Below, in pieces: positions 33,651-45,099 of a DNA stretch of 64,000 nt. The position numbers and the translations under genes are program-made. This DNA comes from Dendrolimus kikuchii. Lineage: Eukaryota > Arthropoda > Insecta > Lepidoptera > Lasiocampidae. The stretch spans positions 13,860,388 through 13,924,387 of the forward strand of contig CM034406.1 in NCBI GenBank assembly GCA_019925095.2, written 5' to 3'. The notes below the pieces were generated by a model that worked only from the letters and a program-made list of their open reading frames with translations, was not told the origin of the DNA and searched no databases. Numbering within the stretch: the first letter of the stretch is position 1; each line of letters starts with the position of its first letter.

Positions 33651-34561
33651 GACTTTATATACGTCAATTATTAATAGTTACGTAGTTATCTCGTTACTCG
33701 TTACGTTAACTGTTGAAGCATGGTGAAAAACTATGAATAAATCAGAATAGCAGTAATAAATAGTGTAAACAAAATAAGGTTTAAACATGTGTTCAATTAA
33801 AAAATATCATCTATTTTGGGTTTTGTAGCGAAATATCAAAATCGAAACAATTGATTGGTTTTCTTCAAATCTACGGGATCCTTTACTGGGCGTGCACTGA
33901 AATGCACTTGGTATATTGTTAATATGCTAGAGCGCTATTTCTTTCTACGTACTAGAAGAAGGTTATTTTCTTTCCTTATTTCGCTTAGTGCACATAAAAA
34001 TACAAAAAATAGCCAATTAAAATGCTATTTATAAACGAAAGAATATCCGCTGTATAAAAATTTCCATATTATCTAATTACCAAGTTAAAAGCATAATTCT
34101 AGTTGACAAGAAAATTAACAACCCATTAGGGGCGGACATCTTTAGTCATAAATATCATCGTAGGCACGTAATATTGCTGTCACATTGCGAAGTGTGAAAG
34201 CGACTGAAAGTGACAGGCTTTTTTATTTGCAACACATCGCTGAGGGTGTAGTCTGAATTTAAACTCGAAAGGAAACTTATGGAAACTATGGCACCGGATA
34301 TTCCAGTCTTGTAATCGCAACCAAATATGAGGTAGGAGTGAGATTGTGCAATACTTGTTCTGTAGATGTTTCTGAGACATGTCAATATTACATAGTACTT
34401 TCCACGCCTTGCCTCGCATGCGTGGTCTTGCCATCAGTATGTAGGTAAGCTACGAAAACAATCCCGTAATTTGAAAATCAAAAGTATCCTACTTGCAACC
34501 AAATCATCGAAAGTACATAATTATTACATTTCATGATAACCGGTAAAATAATGTTTTTTAT
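33651..34561. other. AT-rich intronic DNA
   Basis: Open frames on the minus strand at 34155-34434 overlap one another and show no domain. Nothing else was noted. Confidence 0.4.
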
Positions 34562-34655
34562 CCGTGCAGCAAGGGAGAAAGAATACAATTTCCTGCGGCC
34601 AGGCCGCCTGTCGTAAGTGGTGAAAAAACAAACCACAACCAGGTTGGCTGGAGCA
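34562..34655 (+). repeat. family L retroposon, 5' head only
   Basis: 'ccgtgcagcaagggagaaag', then 'ttcctgcggccaggccgcct'. Homology to the family is lost after 'cacaaccaggttgg'. A head-only copy is unusual for a retroposon; deletion after insertion is the simplest reading. Confidence 0.65.
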
Positions 34656-34897
34656 GGTGGGACGCGATCTCCCCCTGGTGCAACACAGAGTGTTACATTC
34701 ATACGAAGTCAAATCGCGCTGAGATTGTCTCATCAAGTTAGAACACAATTTTATTATGGATGAAATTTACTCCAATGGCTATATTTTTATTGGAAAGCTA
34801 ACATCTGCCCGCGAAACTTTATTCGCGCTTCCATGGGAACAAAGTATTTGTTAGTGAATTGCAACGGATAAATAACTTCATCAAAGCATTATTTTAT

Positions 34898-35206
34898 CCG
34901 TGCACAAACGGAGAAAGAATTCAATTTATTGCGAACAGGCGGCCTATCGTAAGAGGTCACGAAACATCTCACAGCCAGCTAGTAGGGTATTTGCCCGTCT
35001 GGATGGCTACCACCCCTGGTCTAGAGTATCACGCCATAACAACCTTGAGTTGTGTTGCTGCATTAGTTGCCAGGTTCCAGTCTCGCTTTAGAGAGCAGCA
35101 GCGCATTGGTAGCACCTTTGGTGTTGCAAGTGTCCATAGGCGACGGTAACCGCTTTCCATCAAATGGGCCGTCTGCCTGTCTGCTGAACTCGTGTAATAA
35201 AAAGAA
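34898..35206 (+). mobile_element. LINE-tailed SINE-like retroposon (family L), full length
   Basis: The whole plan is present, from 'ccgtgcacaaacggagaaag' to the tail 'gggccgtctgcctgtctgct' and TAATAAAAAG. It stands opposite an inverted partial copy at 35421-35607. Confidence 0.8.
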
Positions 35207-35420
35207 GAACAAACAATTACTGTAGATATAATTCTTGTGATATTTAAAGGTATGTATTTATTGATCCAAAAAAAATTATATACCTACTAGATTTGTGTCG
35301 ATATGTATTTAATACGTTAATGTATATATAATATATTTCTATTTAATATGTATAACATTTACATATTTATTATCAAAAATGTAAGTAATAGTCGATCCAG
35401 TCCATGGGGTCTAATGTTGC

Positions 35421-35607
35421 TTTTTTTTATTGCAGGAGTTTAGCAGACAGGCAGACGGCCCGCTTTATGGAAAGCGGTTACCATCGCCTATGGACATTTG
35501 CACCACCAAAGTTGCTACAAATGCGCTGCTGCTCTCTTAAGGGGGACTGGATACCTGGTCACTAATGCCGGACCACAACTCAAGGTTGTTATGACGGCAT
35601 ACTCTAA
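35421..35607 (-). repeat. family L retroposon, 5' truncated
   Basis: Begins with poly(T), 'ttttttttattgcaggagtt', and ends at 'gttatgacggcatactctaa', so roughly the 3' two thirds are present. Confidence 0.75.
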
Positions 35608-35929
35608 ATGCTAATACTATCTCGTAAAAATCGCCAGATACTATCGTGATGTGTATGATTTCGGTAATCTGCTAATTCCATTGGCGTGTCTATGGCATGC
35701 CACTCTATCTTTGTAAATATTTATAACCCAAAACTCGCGAAATATATGGTTAAAATTTCGGTAGCTTTTCAAAATTCATTTCGGTTAACGCTATTTCTAC
35801 TAATGATAATACGAATTTATCGCAAGAGAATCTCAATATCATCGCAACACCAAGACATCGGAATAGCAGAATTGGACCCCTGTATATTAAGGATACCACC
35901 ATGCCAATACCAATTCAAATAATTCCTGG

Positions 35930-36040
35930 GTTTGTGTGGAAGTGATCGCTCTTTAGCGATAAGATCTTTTTACATAGATATAGTTTTAATCTGTTTGTTT
36001 ATTTTTGTATTGGTATACAATAAAGAGTTACCTATCTATC
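35930..36040 (+). repeat. retroposon 3' tail (family H)
   Basis: 'gtgatcgctctttagcgataaga' forms the small hairpin, followed by a T-rich part and AATAAAGAGTTACC with (TATC)n. Confidence 0.6.
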
Positions 36041-36702
36041 TACTCGGTGACTAGGAATTACAATCGCCTATTAATAACATAACTCTGAAGAGCTTTAACC
36101 CTACTTGACAAAATAGCGCTGCAGATCATTATTTCTCTCTATACTCTTTATGGAGTTTTACCATTTGAAACATTTTCTTTTTAGACCAAACTAGTCAACA
36201 ATTTAATAATATATTTAAATTTCGCCTGATTCAGTCAAAAGGACTAGATAATAATGACCTTTGGCGCCAGTACTCATGTACGATTTTGTTTTTTTGCTCA
36301 GTGATTGTCATTCTTAGAACTCTGCTTCAATGATATTACATAATTTAAATTAGATTAGATGAAGACTACTCCAATGTAATTGATCTACCGTGAGTGAGCA
36401 AAATAACAAACGGTATAATGACGTCATCGGATGTAAGGCAACGTAGTAAAGCGTCAGCATTCGGTGAAAGGAAAAGTGTAAATAAATCTGGCTTCAGATG
36501 TGACCCCTGCAGTGCACCTGACAACAATGAAATATAATGGTTTACTGAATATTAGAGATGTAATTAACTCATACTGACTGGCTTTCTGTTTTTTTTAATC
36601 CTACACCTACTTTAAATCTAAACTAAACTACTTTAAAGTACTTGTATGATGTCAAATAAATATGCAATATATGAAATAATAGCGAGTAACGAAGTAATAT
36701 AT

Positions 36703-37183
36703 TGTTACAACTTAGGGTATATCTGTAAAAACACATTTTATTACCTGTCGGCATTTGAACTGATTGTAATTCTTTTACGATCGTCTTCTTTTGTTTACTT
36801 ATTTATTAGCATACGTTTCTACAGAATAGCCCATTGTTTTATTGTACTCGTTTATGGCCGCTTGCGGCCGAATCATTAGCCAGGCGTTGCGGATTACGTC
36901 GACTACGATATGGGCATATTTGTATTTGTGAGGTATAGAACGACGGCCTGATGGGGAGAGGGGGCAGTCGGGCGAGAACCACGATCAAGGCGAGACGTGT
37001 GTACATTCGTGTATCTATTAGTAACGGACTTTGCGCGTTTTATTGAATTACGATCTTCTGAATTTCGTTTGGATTTGTTGTGTTCGGTTATATTTGTACC
37101 TGTGTTATACGTGTTTGTATAGTTCTAATAAACTCTATAATTATTCTAACATCATTTTAATTCGAGTCCCATAACTCGTAACA
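36703..37183 (+). mobile_element. solo LTR, 481 bp
   Basis: TGTTACAACTTAGG to ACTCGTAACA, flanked by ATAT on both sides (36699-36702 and 37184-37187). It shares 'acctgtcggcatttgaac', 'gacggactttgcgcgtttta' and 'cctgtgttatacgtgtttgt' with the other copies. The region just after TGTTACAACTTAGG is about 30 bp shorter than in the 42.5 and 60.5 kb copies. Confidence 0.88.
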
Positions 37184-37187
37184 ATAT

Positions 37188-38261
37188 AAATTAGCACGGT
37201 TTGTCTTACGTATTCAACGCATTCTTATCCCAAGGAAATCATTCCATTTTCCAGGGTAAAACTTATATTTGTTTATTCCCTTTAAAGACAATACACAAAC
37301 AGCAAATTTCATCATAACCGGTTTATTTCAGAAGCTGTGAAGAAGAAACAAATAAGCATACAAACAAATTGAATTTAATTAGGAGGAATACATTTGAACA
37401 AGCGTGGCGGGTATACTGTCTGTTCTAGTGGGACGATAGGCTGATATTAAACCAAATAAAGTGTCTAAAGACTTAAGAAAGTCCGAATTTACTATATTCT
37501 TATTTATTTTTCGTAACTTAGAATGCGCGACTTTATCGTATTATTTAATGACATGTTACATAACGGTGATAACAGGTACTAAAAACTCAGGTTTATACAA
37601 ATTAAACACCTTAACAACAAGCACAGGCGAATGATGCATTACATAACAGAAGCGTCGCTTTTGACAGCTAACAAAACTATTTGACCTCAAAAGTTACTTT
37701 CATTACATTCTATTGAAAGGTCGAGAGCGATATAAAATAGGAATTTGCCAATTAATCATCTATATTAATCAATTTCTTATTTTAAATTTGTAAGTTATGA
37801 GAAATCATAAAACTGTAAAACCACAAGCGAAATTATTAGCAAATTGTTACGAGCGATTAAATTTATGGCGTTTAAATTGTTACTTTGATTGATTTATGTA
37901 TGTGAAAGTTTAGATAATAATTAAAAAATGATTTCAATCAATTCTGGATGTTGTAAAGTTAATTAATAAAATGCAATTATATTACGGGCCGTTTTTCTCA
38001 TGACGATTACGCGTGTGTATAAAACATGAGCCGACGTCGATAAAATGCTAAACAGGTCTTCGACCCTATAGCGGCGTTATTGACGTCGGCTGTTCGTAGA
38101 TCGGACAGCTTTCAACTTATGGATCTAGTTATACTAGTCAAATGGAACATCTAGATTAAGTATCGCATGCGATGTCATTCATGGCGTGCTCGCGTTGCTC
38201 TTGGAGCAAGTAAACAGCACCTGTTATTTGTTGTTATCGATATGTTAACAGTGTCGCGTAC
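37188..38261. other. intronic DNA 3' of the large exon
   Basis: Immediately downstream, on the minus strand, of the splice donor of the 702-residue exon. It holds a SINE scrap at 37396-37449 and no other exon I can support. If the donor is not used, the frame continues 28 codons to a stop at 38175. Confidence 0.5.
37396..37449 (+). repeat. tRNA-derived SINE tail, family T1
   Basis: 'gaacaagcgtggcgggtata' and 'ctgtctgttctagtgggac', ending 'ggctgatatta', match the 3' part of the SINE at 18113. Confidence 0.6.
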
Positions 38262-40367
38262 CTGTTCTTCCACTTTCGGAGCGTCGGTGGCGCGGGTACC
38301 GCTAGCGACCTCGTTGACTCGCCCGCCGCGCCTCGCGGGTCGTACGGGGTACACACTCTTCGCATTCTCCGATATATCGATCCCGAAACGTGTGGGTCCA
38401 TCGAAAATCTTACAGTCCACTTCATCCACTGCAGTTATCCCCGGACTCATGTCGTTAACATTATCAAATGTCTGGTCATTCTCGTTTGCAGCATCGTTAG
38501 AAACGTGACCCGAGTCGTCGCTGCAATCCGAATGAGTGTCAGATATCTTCTCATCTAGATTTTTATGCTCGAGCTTCTCCTGCAATAAACACGTTTTTGT
38601 GTCATCTCGTGACTCGACATACTTGATTTGCCGACCAACGAGTGTGCTCAAATGATTATGAAAAGTCGTATTAGCCACGCATACCTCCTTGTGCACCACG
38701 GGAATTACCTTACAGCTCACGAACTGACTGTGATCAGTTTTTGATTCTAAAGCCGTCTTGAGCTCCAATTTTTTTACTATAGATTTGACAGGTGACAGTG
38801 TCGAATCAATTTCATTCGCATCATTTTCATTTCCTCTGCTCTCAGGCGGTGATACCACGACTAAATCTCGTTTGTTGTTTATTTTTCTTTGTTGTAGCTT
38901 CGCCCGCATAGCACTTATTTCATCTGAATAATCTCGCATTGATGATTTCGGAGAGGACGTTGTTTTTTTGGCGTCAGGTGCATCTTTCTTGTTTTTTTCG
39001 TTTTGTCGCTTCGTTTCTGATTTAAGATTCAGTAGAGATTTTTGTCTTATTTGTTTATTTGCATCAGGTTTATCGGTAGGTTTACGTGTGGCAATCGGCT
39101 TCTTTCTCTGAGCACACTCTCTGGTCTGTTCTATATTGTTTAGATCAACCGGAGTGGGAGAAAAAAGCGCTCTGGTACTGCTGAACTTAGTTTGCGACAT
39201 TTGACTCCTTATCACCGGGATCTTACTGGGAGAGCCCGCGATAGAAGTTGTAGACTTCGTCCTCTCTAAAATAGGTAATACGATGGATTCGTTGCCTATT
39301 TCCCACACGCTTTTTGCTTTCTGCATTTGTGATTTCGGGGGCTCTTTACTTTCTAAAGTCGTTTTTATGCTTAACGATCCATTATCTGTACACGTTTTAG
39401 GTTTTGTTTTCTTTGGGTCGCTCACTTTTTTCTCGATTTTTTTCGTTACCGGTTTTGTTTTTGACACGACCGGCACGGGTGTGGACGGTGGATTAGATAA
39501 AGTTTTTTTTAATATTCTAGTTTTGACGTCAAGTTTTTTTAATTCGTCTGTTTTAAGGCAGTTTGCCCGAGACGAGTTTTTTGTTGTTATCTTATACGTT
39601 GCATACTTATCTGAAGTTATTTTTTCATTGGGCGTTGATGTTAAAGGCATCAATGGCGTTGTCAACTCTTTTTCCTTCATGTCGTCGAGATTCCACAGAC
39701 TCGTAGTTTTATCAATAGAATTATTACGCGCTACTCTACTTCTAGTTTTTATGTCGGTCTCGGAATCTGAATTAGCTTTCTTTAAGATGCAACGTGATTC
39801 TATTATGCTACAAGTTTTAGATTTTTGAAGTTTTGGTGGTATAAAAGTAATTTTCGAAGGTATTATGTCAACAGTGAGCGACGTACTTTGCGAAAATTCT
39901 GTCAATATTTTGTCAAAAGATTGCAAGGCTTTGTTTAATTTGGACTGAGTTTTAGTATCGATAGTCAATTTACTATTATCAGGCTTGCCTACAATAGCAA
40001 TATTCTCATAAATCGACGAATATCCTTTATCGGTTTCATCGAGTAACTTGCTCGACGTTTTGTTATTGTTTATTTGCCCAATGTTTACATTCTCGTACAC
40101 GTGCCGCTTAGACTCCGTTTTAGGCTTTACATTGCTTACTTTGATTTTGTTAACTTTATTCACTTTATCACACGCGGGTTCACTTATCTTTTTTTCCAAA
40201 CAGGCAGCTATTGCCGTGACTTTGGTTCCTTTGCCCTTTTCAGGGGACGATTCCGGACCGACTGAGAAGGTCCTGTAGAACTTTTGCATTGCCCCTTGCG
40301 CGGGGGTTGCCGCCTTCTCGGTAGGCTTCTGCCCGCCGAATAAGTTGAATACTTTCACTGCGGGCAT
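38262..40367 (-). CDS. large coding exon, unrecognised disordered protein (702 codons to donor)
   Basis: The longest open frame of the window. The first ATG after an in-frame TAG (40478-40476) is at 40367, in good context (GAC|ATG). The frame is open through CAG|GTACGC at 38262, a strong donor falling exactly between codons; without splicing it stops at 38175. The protein is Lys/Ser/Thr-rich and looks disordered. It has two Tyr-Glu-Asn motifs (YENV 91-94, YENI 120-123) resembling SH2-binding sites, a Ser-Lys-Ile-Pro (381-384) in a basic, Ser-rich setting like EB1-binding SxIP motifs, two S-[LV]-W sites (about 223 and 353), and an acidic stretch (about 605-641). No enzymatic domain is visible and I do not recognise the family. 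The minus strand is the same as that of the myosin exon 23.4 kb downstream, whose acceptor has matching phase. It could be an alternative first exon of that gene or a separate nested gene. Confidence 0.78.
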
Positions 40368-40510
40368 GTCGCGGGCCCGTGCGGGCGTTCGCGGTCGGAC
40401 GGAGACGCGCGCGCTTCGCGGCTGGCGGCGTACATGTGGTGTGCTCACGCTTTGCGCCGGCGCATGTCCCTGCCGCTATCAGCCGGCCGTAAAGAAAGTC
40501 AATGTCACTT
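40368..40510 (-). promoter_or_regulatory. GC-rich 5' flank of the large exon, putative promoter or 5' UTR
   Basis: CpG-rich sequence (cgcgcgcgtctccgtccg on the minus strand) ends sharply at about 40500, where AT-rich DNA resumes. All frames contain stops, and there is no convincing polypyrimidine acceptor before the ATG. This favours transcription starting here over an incoming splice. No TATA or initiator was identified with certainty. Confidence 0.45.
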
Positions 40511-41266
40511 AAGACGCTCAACAGACGTGACAAATCATCCACAATTAGTAAACTCTGATGCAGGTTACATAGATCATATATTTATAGCATCTCAGGAACG
40601 TAGTTTATCTGAATGCAAATTTGTTACAGTACAATGACATAAATATATGAGTGAGTCTATTCTACAATAAATTAATACATTATATATTAACTTAAAAACA
40701 ATTATTTTTATTAAACATTTGTCGAATACGTCTTATTTGTTAAAAACATAAATAATCATTTCCAAAACTCTGTATATATAAATAAAAATATTTTGAAGTT
40801 AAAAAAATTATCAAGTACGCAATAAGTTTCCACGCGGCTTTGCTTGTATTGAAATCATATCAGTATCACAAAGAATTGTACCAAAATTTCATTAGTTCAT
40901 ACCAAAGTCCATCTCTTTTCACGCAAGTAAATAAATAATGATAATATCATATATATTATATAGATGGGTTTATAGTCTCAAAGGCCAGTGGAGGCAACAA
41001 ACAAACATCCAAAAATCATACAGTGAAAATCATTATCTTTTTTATTTTCCACCATCGATTGATTATAAATATAACAAGGGTATTATTATTTATACTATAC
41101 TGTTTTATAATCAATAAAAATTAAACATTAGAAAGTATCTTCTCAGTACCAAGTATGCACGAATATTAAAGTTTTACAATCTGTAAACAAATTCATCAGC
41201 CAAATTATAGGTCTTTGACTGACATTATCGCAGCTCGAAAAGGTGCATTGCATTAAACAGTTGGGA
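40511..41266. other. AT-rich DNA
   Basis: Nothing recognisable. Confidence 0.4.
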
Positions 41267-41387
41267 TTTTTTTTAATTCCAGGAGTTCAGCAGACAGGCA
41301 GACGGCCCACTTGATGGAAAGCGGTTACCATCACCTATGGACATTTGCAACACCAAAGGTGCTACAAATGCGCTGCTGCTCTCTTTC

Positions 41388-41388
<1 letters not shown>
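41267..41388 (-). repeat. family L retroposon, 3' fragment
   Basis: The tail with 'aggagttcagcagacaggca' and 'gcaacaccaaaggtgctaca', cut off at 'ctgctgctctctt', where a CA repeat starts. Confidence 0.75.

Positions 41389-41436
<48 letters not shown>
41389..41436 (+). repeat. (CA)n microsatellite
   Basis: An uninterrupted CA run abutting the truncated end of the retroposon. A second run lies at 41466-41503, 30 bp further on. Confidence 0.95.
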
Positions 41437-41438
<2 letters not shown>

Positions 41439-41463
41439 AGATCATATAAACGTCGATACCTTT

Positions 41464-41465
<2 letters not shown>

Positions 41466-41503
<38 letters not shown>
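41466..41503 (+). repeat. (CA)n microsatellite, second tract
   Basis: A second uninterrupted CA run, separated from the first by about 30 bp of unique sequence. Confidence 0.95.
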
Positions 41504-41505
<2 letters not shown>

Positions 41506-42277
41506 TATTAAAAACAATCAATATATCCTGCAATTATTGTTCATTTTTAAACAATGTTACTCAATTTAAAATTAAAACTGCACACAAAAACATCACTTCT
41601 CAAGTTCCCGGCCAAAAAAAGAAAATAGGTTTATTAGGTAATTACTTACAACCTACCGACCTACTTACATCCGCCTAAAATTTCTATTTGTAAAAAAATA
41701 GGTTTTGAAAACACATGGTAAAAACACATAAAAATCTACGTAGACCTAATTCAATCTGAAACTAGATTACCGTATTTATGTTATGTCAAAAACATCGGTT
41801 GCAATGTGCTAAATGATCTAAGAAATGGGTCATAGTAACACGATACTACCTTACTTTATCGTCTAGGTCCAAAAAAAGCCAGGCGAAACTTGGTACAGGT
41901 TTTATAGTTGTTCAAACATTAAGAGCGGGTTAGTTAAGTTTTAACTAATATTTAATAAAATGAAGAGACGTAGTATTATCATCTTGATTACAGCTCTTAG
42001 GGCCGGCTCGATAGGTGTGATAACACGCTTTCACAGAATACCGGCGCAAAACGGTTAGCCTTGAGCTGATCATTTTTTTGTACAACGAGTGAGAGTTCCG
42101 CTGGTCCACTTCCTCCTCCCCCATTCCATTAAGAGGAAAGTGAGGATAGAAGAGATAAGATAGAGATCTCATCTGTTCTGTCCTCAGTTTTCTGTCTTAT
42201 AAAGATAGGATAGATAGCCCCCTAATCGTATCTTCTATATACTATCCCCTGCATTCCATCTTAAAGACACACAAAGG
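41504..42277. other. AT-rich DNA with a dispersed repeat scrap
   Basis: 41515-41610 resembles 10285-10345 and 56195-56240 ('caatatatcctgcaattatt'). GATA-like words (agataggatagatag) stand near 42200. Confidence 0.4.
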
Positions 42278-42479
42278 CGGCCTCTGTGGTTGAGCGGGTG
42301 GAAGGCAGAGGCTCCAGGAATGATAAATATCGGAAACGAACTTTCTGTTATTTACTATGATCTGGGTGTCTGGGATCGGGCCCAGACTGATTCGTTGTGT
42401 ATCACCTATGTAACACAACCGTAACTTGCTTAGCTTGGGGTTATATAATATGTGTTTATCTGCCGGTTATTATTAATAT
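42278..42479 (+). mobile_element. tRNA-derived SINE, family T2
   Basis: The head 'ggcctctgtggttgagcggg' is A-box-like. The B-box region is partly deleted ('gaggctccagg'). The body 'tgtctgggatcgggcccaga', 'gtaacttgcttagcttgggg' and a tail of TATTATTAATAT follow. A solo LTR is inserted in the tail at 42480. Confidence 0.75.
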
Positions 42480-43011
42480 TGTTACAATCTAGGCCCCGAC
42501 AAAGACAAATTCCACGTACAAATCTGTAAAAACACATTTTATTACCTGTCGGCATTTAAACTAGTTGTAATCCTTTTATGATCGTCTTCTTTTGTTCACT
42601 TATATTGGTATACGTTTCTAGTTATTGTAGAGAACCGCCGATTGTTTCGATTGTACCCGTTTACGGTCGCTTGCGGCTGCATCATTAGCTAGGTGTGGGG
42701 ATTACGACTACTAGGAAATTGTGTGGACGTTGCCGGGCTGGCACATTTGCATTTGTGAAGTATAAAACGACGGCCGGATGGAGAGAGGAGTCACTTGAGC
42801 TACGACTACGATACGGGCGTGACCTGTGTACATTCGGGAATCTAATAGTGACGGACTTTGCGCGTTTTATTGAATTACGACCTTCTGCATTATGTTTCGA
42901 TTTGTTGTGTTCGGTTATATTTGTACCTGTGTTATACGTGTTTGTATAGTTCTAATAAACTCTATAATAATTCTAAAGGCATTTTAATTCGAGTCCCGCT
43001 AACTCGTAACA
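42480..43011 (+). mobile_element. solo LTR, 532 bp
   Basis: TGTTACAATCTAGGCCCCGA to AACTCGTAACA with ATAT duplications at 42476-42479 and 43012-43015. It carries the complete AATAAA region ('gttctaataaactctataat'). No coding remains. Confidence 0.9.
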
Positions 43012-43384
43012 ATATTATTAAAGGCTGCCAACGCATTGGCTTTGCTCACGTGTAAAACTCTAACATCACCATTCGCATAAAACTCAAGATTGTTGTCATT
43101 ACAACAAACTAGTGTTGTCATAAGAAAGACGGACAGAAAACAACACCGCTCTAATATTCAGGTCAACATTAAAATCTATCAAGACTGTAACCAGATATTT
43201 AATAATATGCTTTAGTAATATTTATGAGGAATTATTAAAAAATAAATATCTATCTATACTAAAAATAAAACTGGAGTATGTGTCTGTAATTTTTCAAAAT
43301 AAAATTTTCATTTTTTTTGTGGAAATTGCTATTTATACTACGCCGAAACATAAATGATTGTTTTTAGATTTTTTGTCTCTGTCA

Positions 43385-43640
43385 TCATTATCATCCGAGT
43401 GTTAAATCCTGGTTGCATTCGAAACGTCTGCATCGAAGCCAGGGGTTTCCTTTTTTTTCGGATCTTGAAATCCTACACCTATTTTTATTTACCCATTTCG
43501 CGCGATTGTCGGCATCCCTCGTTGTGAGACCATTGGTACACAGGTCACCCTTCACGACCAGCATTTCTTTGGCCTATCTCATTTACCGGGACCTGGTGGA
43601 GGCTACATGGCCACACATTTGTTTCCCACATAACTAGCCA
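43385..43640 (+). repeat. dispersed repeat, pair with 21190-21410
   Basis: 'atcatccgagtgttaaatcc' and 'gcattcgaaacgtctgcatc' match the 21.3 kb copy in inverted orientation. It continues with 'gagaccattggtacacaggt', similar to the antisense 'gtgtactaatggtttcaaa' at 21.27 kb. Confidence 0.5.
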
Positions 43641-44884
43641 GTCTCCGTAATACGTTACCGTAGCAGAGTAAAGGACTCTCTTGCAGTTTGCTTTCTATAT
43701 TACGAACATAAAGAGTACTGCAGATGTGGGAGTACTTGACGTGATCTTTCCGCGTAAAAACGCACATACACAGCACCATATAAATTCCGTTATACGCAGC
43801 CCTTGTTTATACCCATCAAGCACAGACCATGCTTAACTGCTATACAAAAGTTTTGTTTGTGAATCGTTCTAAATTTTTTTGATCTAATACGATACGAAAC
43901 GGCTCAATGGTTATTAATTAAATTGTAAGGGTCAAACCTGGAATTTAAAAAAAAAAAATATTTATTATTCGAAATAAACTAAGTTATTAATGCTAATAAT
44001 TTAAGTGCCCAAAAGGCTGCTTAAATTGCCACGCTGTATGGTAATGCCGATTCGCTAGGCGCAATACAAAACAGACTTCTATTCACGGCATTTTTGCTCA
44101 TTTCGATATCTTGCTATAGATATAAAGATTATATAAGTTATGAATATAAACACCAAGTCCCACACGAATAAAGTAAAGACCACAACTAGTATTGAGATAT
44201 GTTCAGATTAACAAGGATTTGCATAAATAAGAAGGTGTACAATAATTTACAATTTCTAACTCGGTCAAAAATTTCATATATTGAGGTGAATTTATTAAAA
44301 TTATGTAAAGAATTAGACATATCACATCCATTTGAATTTTAAATTGAGTAAAAATTATGTTATACAAATATATATAAAACAAAACGCTCATCATGTTATA
44401 CAAATCTGTTTATAATTTATGTCTTTTAAAATGTTGATTTTATTCAAATGCCATTCACATTTCATAATCTTTACAGTCTAAAATATAAAATTGTGAGTAA
44501 TGTCATAAAGTTGTCATAACTAATATCGGCTTTAGACTGTTCATTTGTCTTTCAATTTGGATGAATCAACCAAAGTGATCCATGTAAATATAAACTTGAT
44601 TCATTCAATGTCATATTGCTATGTAATGCAAATATGTATGTATTTTCCGATTTGTAAATGTACATTTAGGTATAAGTACCTATATACTTGTACATATACA
44701 GTCTTATTCATACTGAGTTAATATATGAATAAAACCGGTAAACTTTAGCGTAAAGAACCCTGCCTATTGTTTTCCCCCTCTCGCTCGAAGTAGGTTTGCT
44801 GCAATAAAACTCTTTTTAGGGTTAAGCTCGCATCATCAATACTTGGTAGTTTTATACGTAACTACTTTGTGTACAATCCTACTG
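43641..44884. other. AT-rich DNA with a repeat scrap
   Basis: No exon was recognised. 44549-44622 is the partner of the repeat at 30150. Confidence 0.4.
44549..44622 (+). repeat. dispersed repeat, pair with 30150-30230
   Basis: 'gatgaatcaaccaaagtgat' and 'ccatgtaaatataaacttga' correspond word for word to the 30.2 kb copy. No ends are visible. Confidence 0.5.
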
Positions 44885-45099
44885 TCCTACTAATATTATA
44901 AACGCGAAAGTTCTTAAGAATATATGGATATTGTTACTCTTTCACGCAAAAAATACCGAATGGTTTTGATGAAATTTTACAATAATATAGCTCACACCAG
45001 AATAACACATAGGCTATAATTTATAAAGATATAGTGTGAATTATCCAAAATATAACGATATTTCATCACCACGCAGGCGAGACCGCGGGGCGCAGCTAA
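44885..45099 (+). mobile_element. Helitron-like element, 215 bp
   Basis: TCCTACTAATATTATAAACG at the 5' end, 'actctttcacgcaaaaaata' inside, 'gcgagaccgcggggcgcag' at the 3' end, then CTAA|T. CTRR is the Helitron consensus, so CTAA is acceptable. The base before TC is G rather than A. Confidence 0.7.

Noticed and set aside
15000..38000. Motor-domain exons of the myosin between the two coding exons
   Set aside because: I looked for P-loop and switch-like peptides and for GC-rich splice-flanked frames on the minus strand and saw none; short exons could still be missed by eye.
39283..39828. 181-codon plus-strand frame
   Set aside because: Lies antisense to the large minus-strand exon, whose composition explains it; no domain.
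40367..40448. Start of the large protein at a GTG 27 codons further upstream
   Set aside because: A nuclear gene should use ATG; the first in-frame ATG is at 40367 with a good context.
40240..40542. 100-codon minus-strand frame overlapping the start of the large exon
   Set aside because: Another frame of the GC-rich 5' region; it ends inside the large exon and has no independent support.
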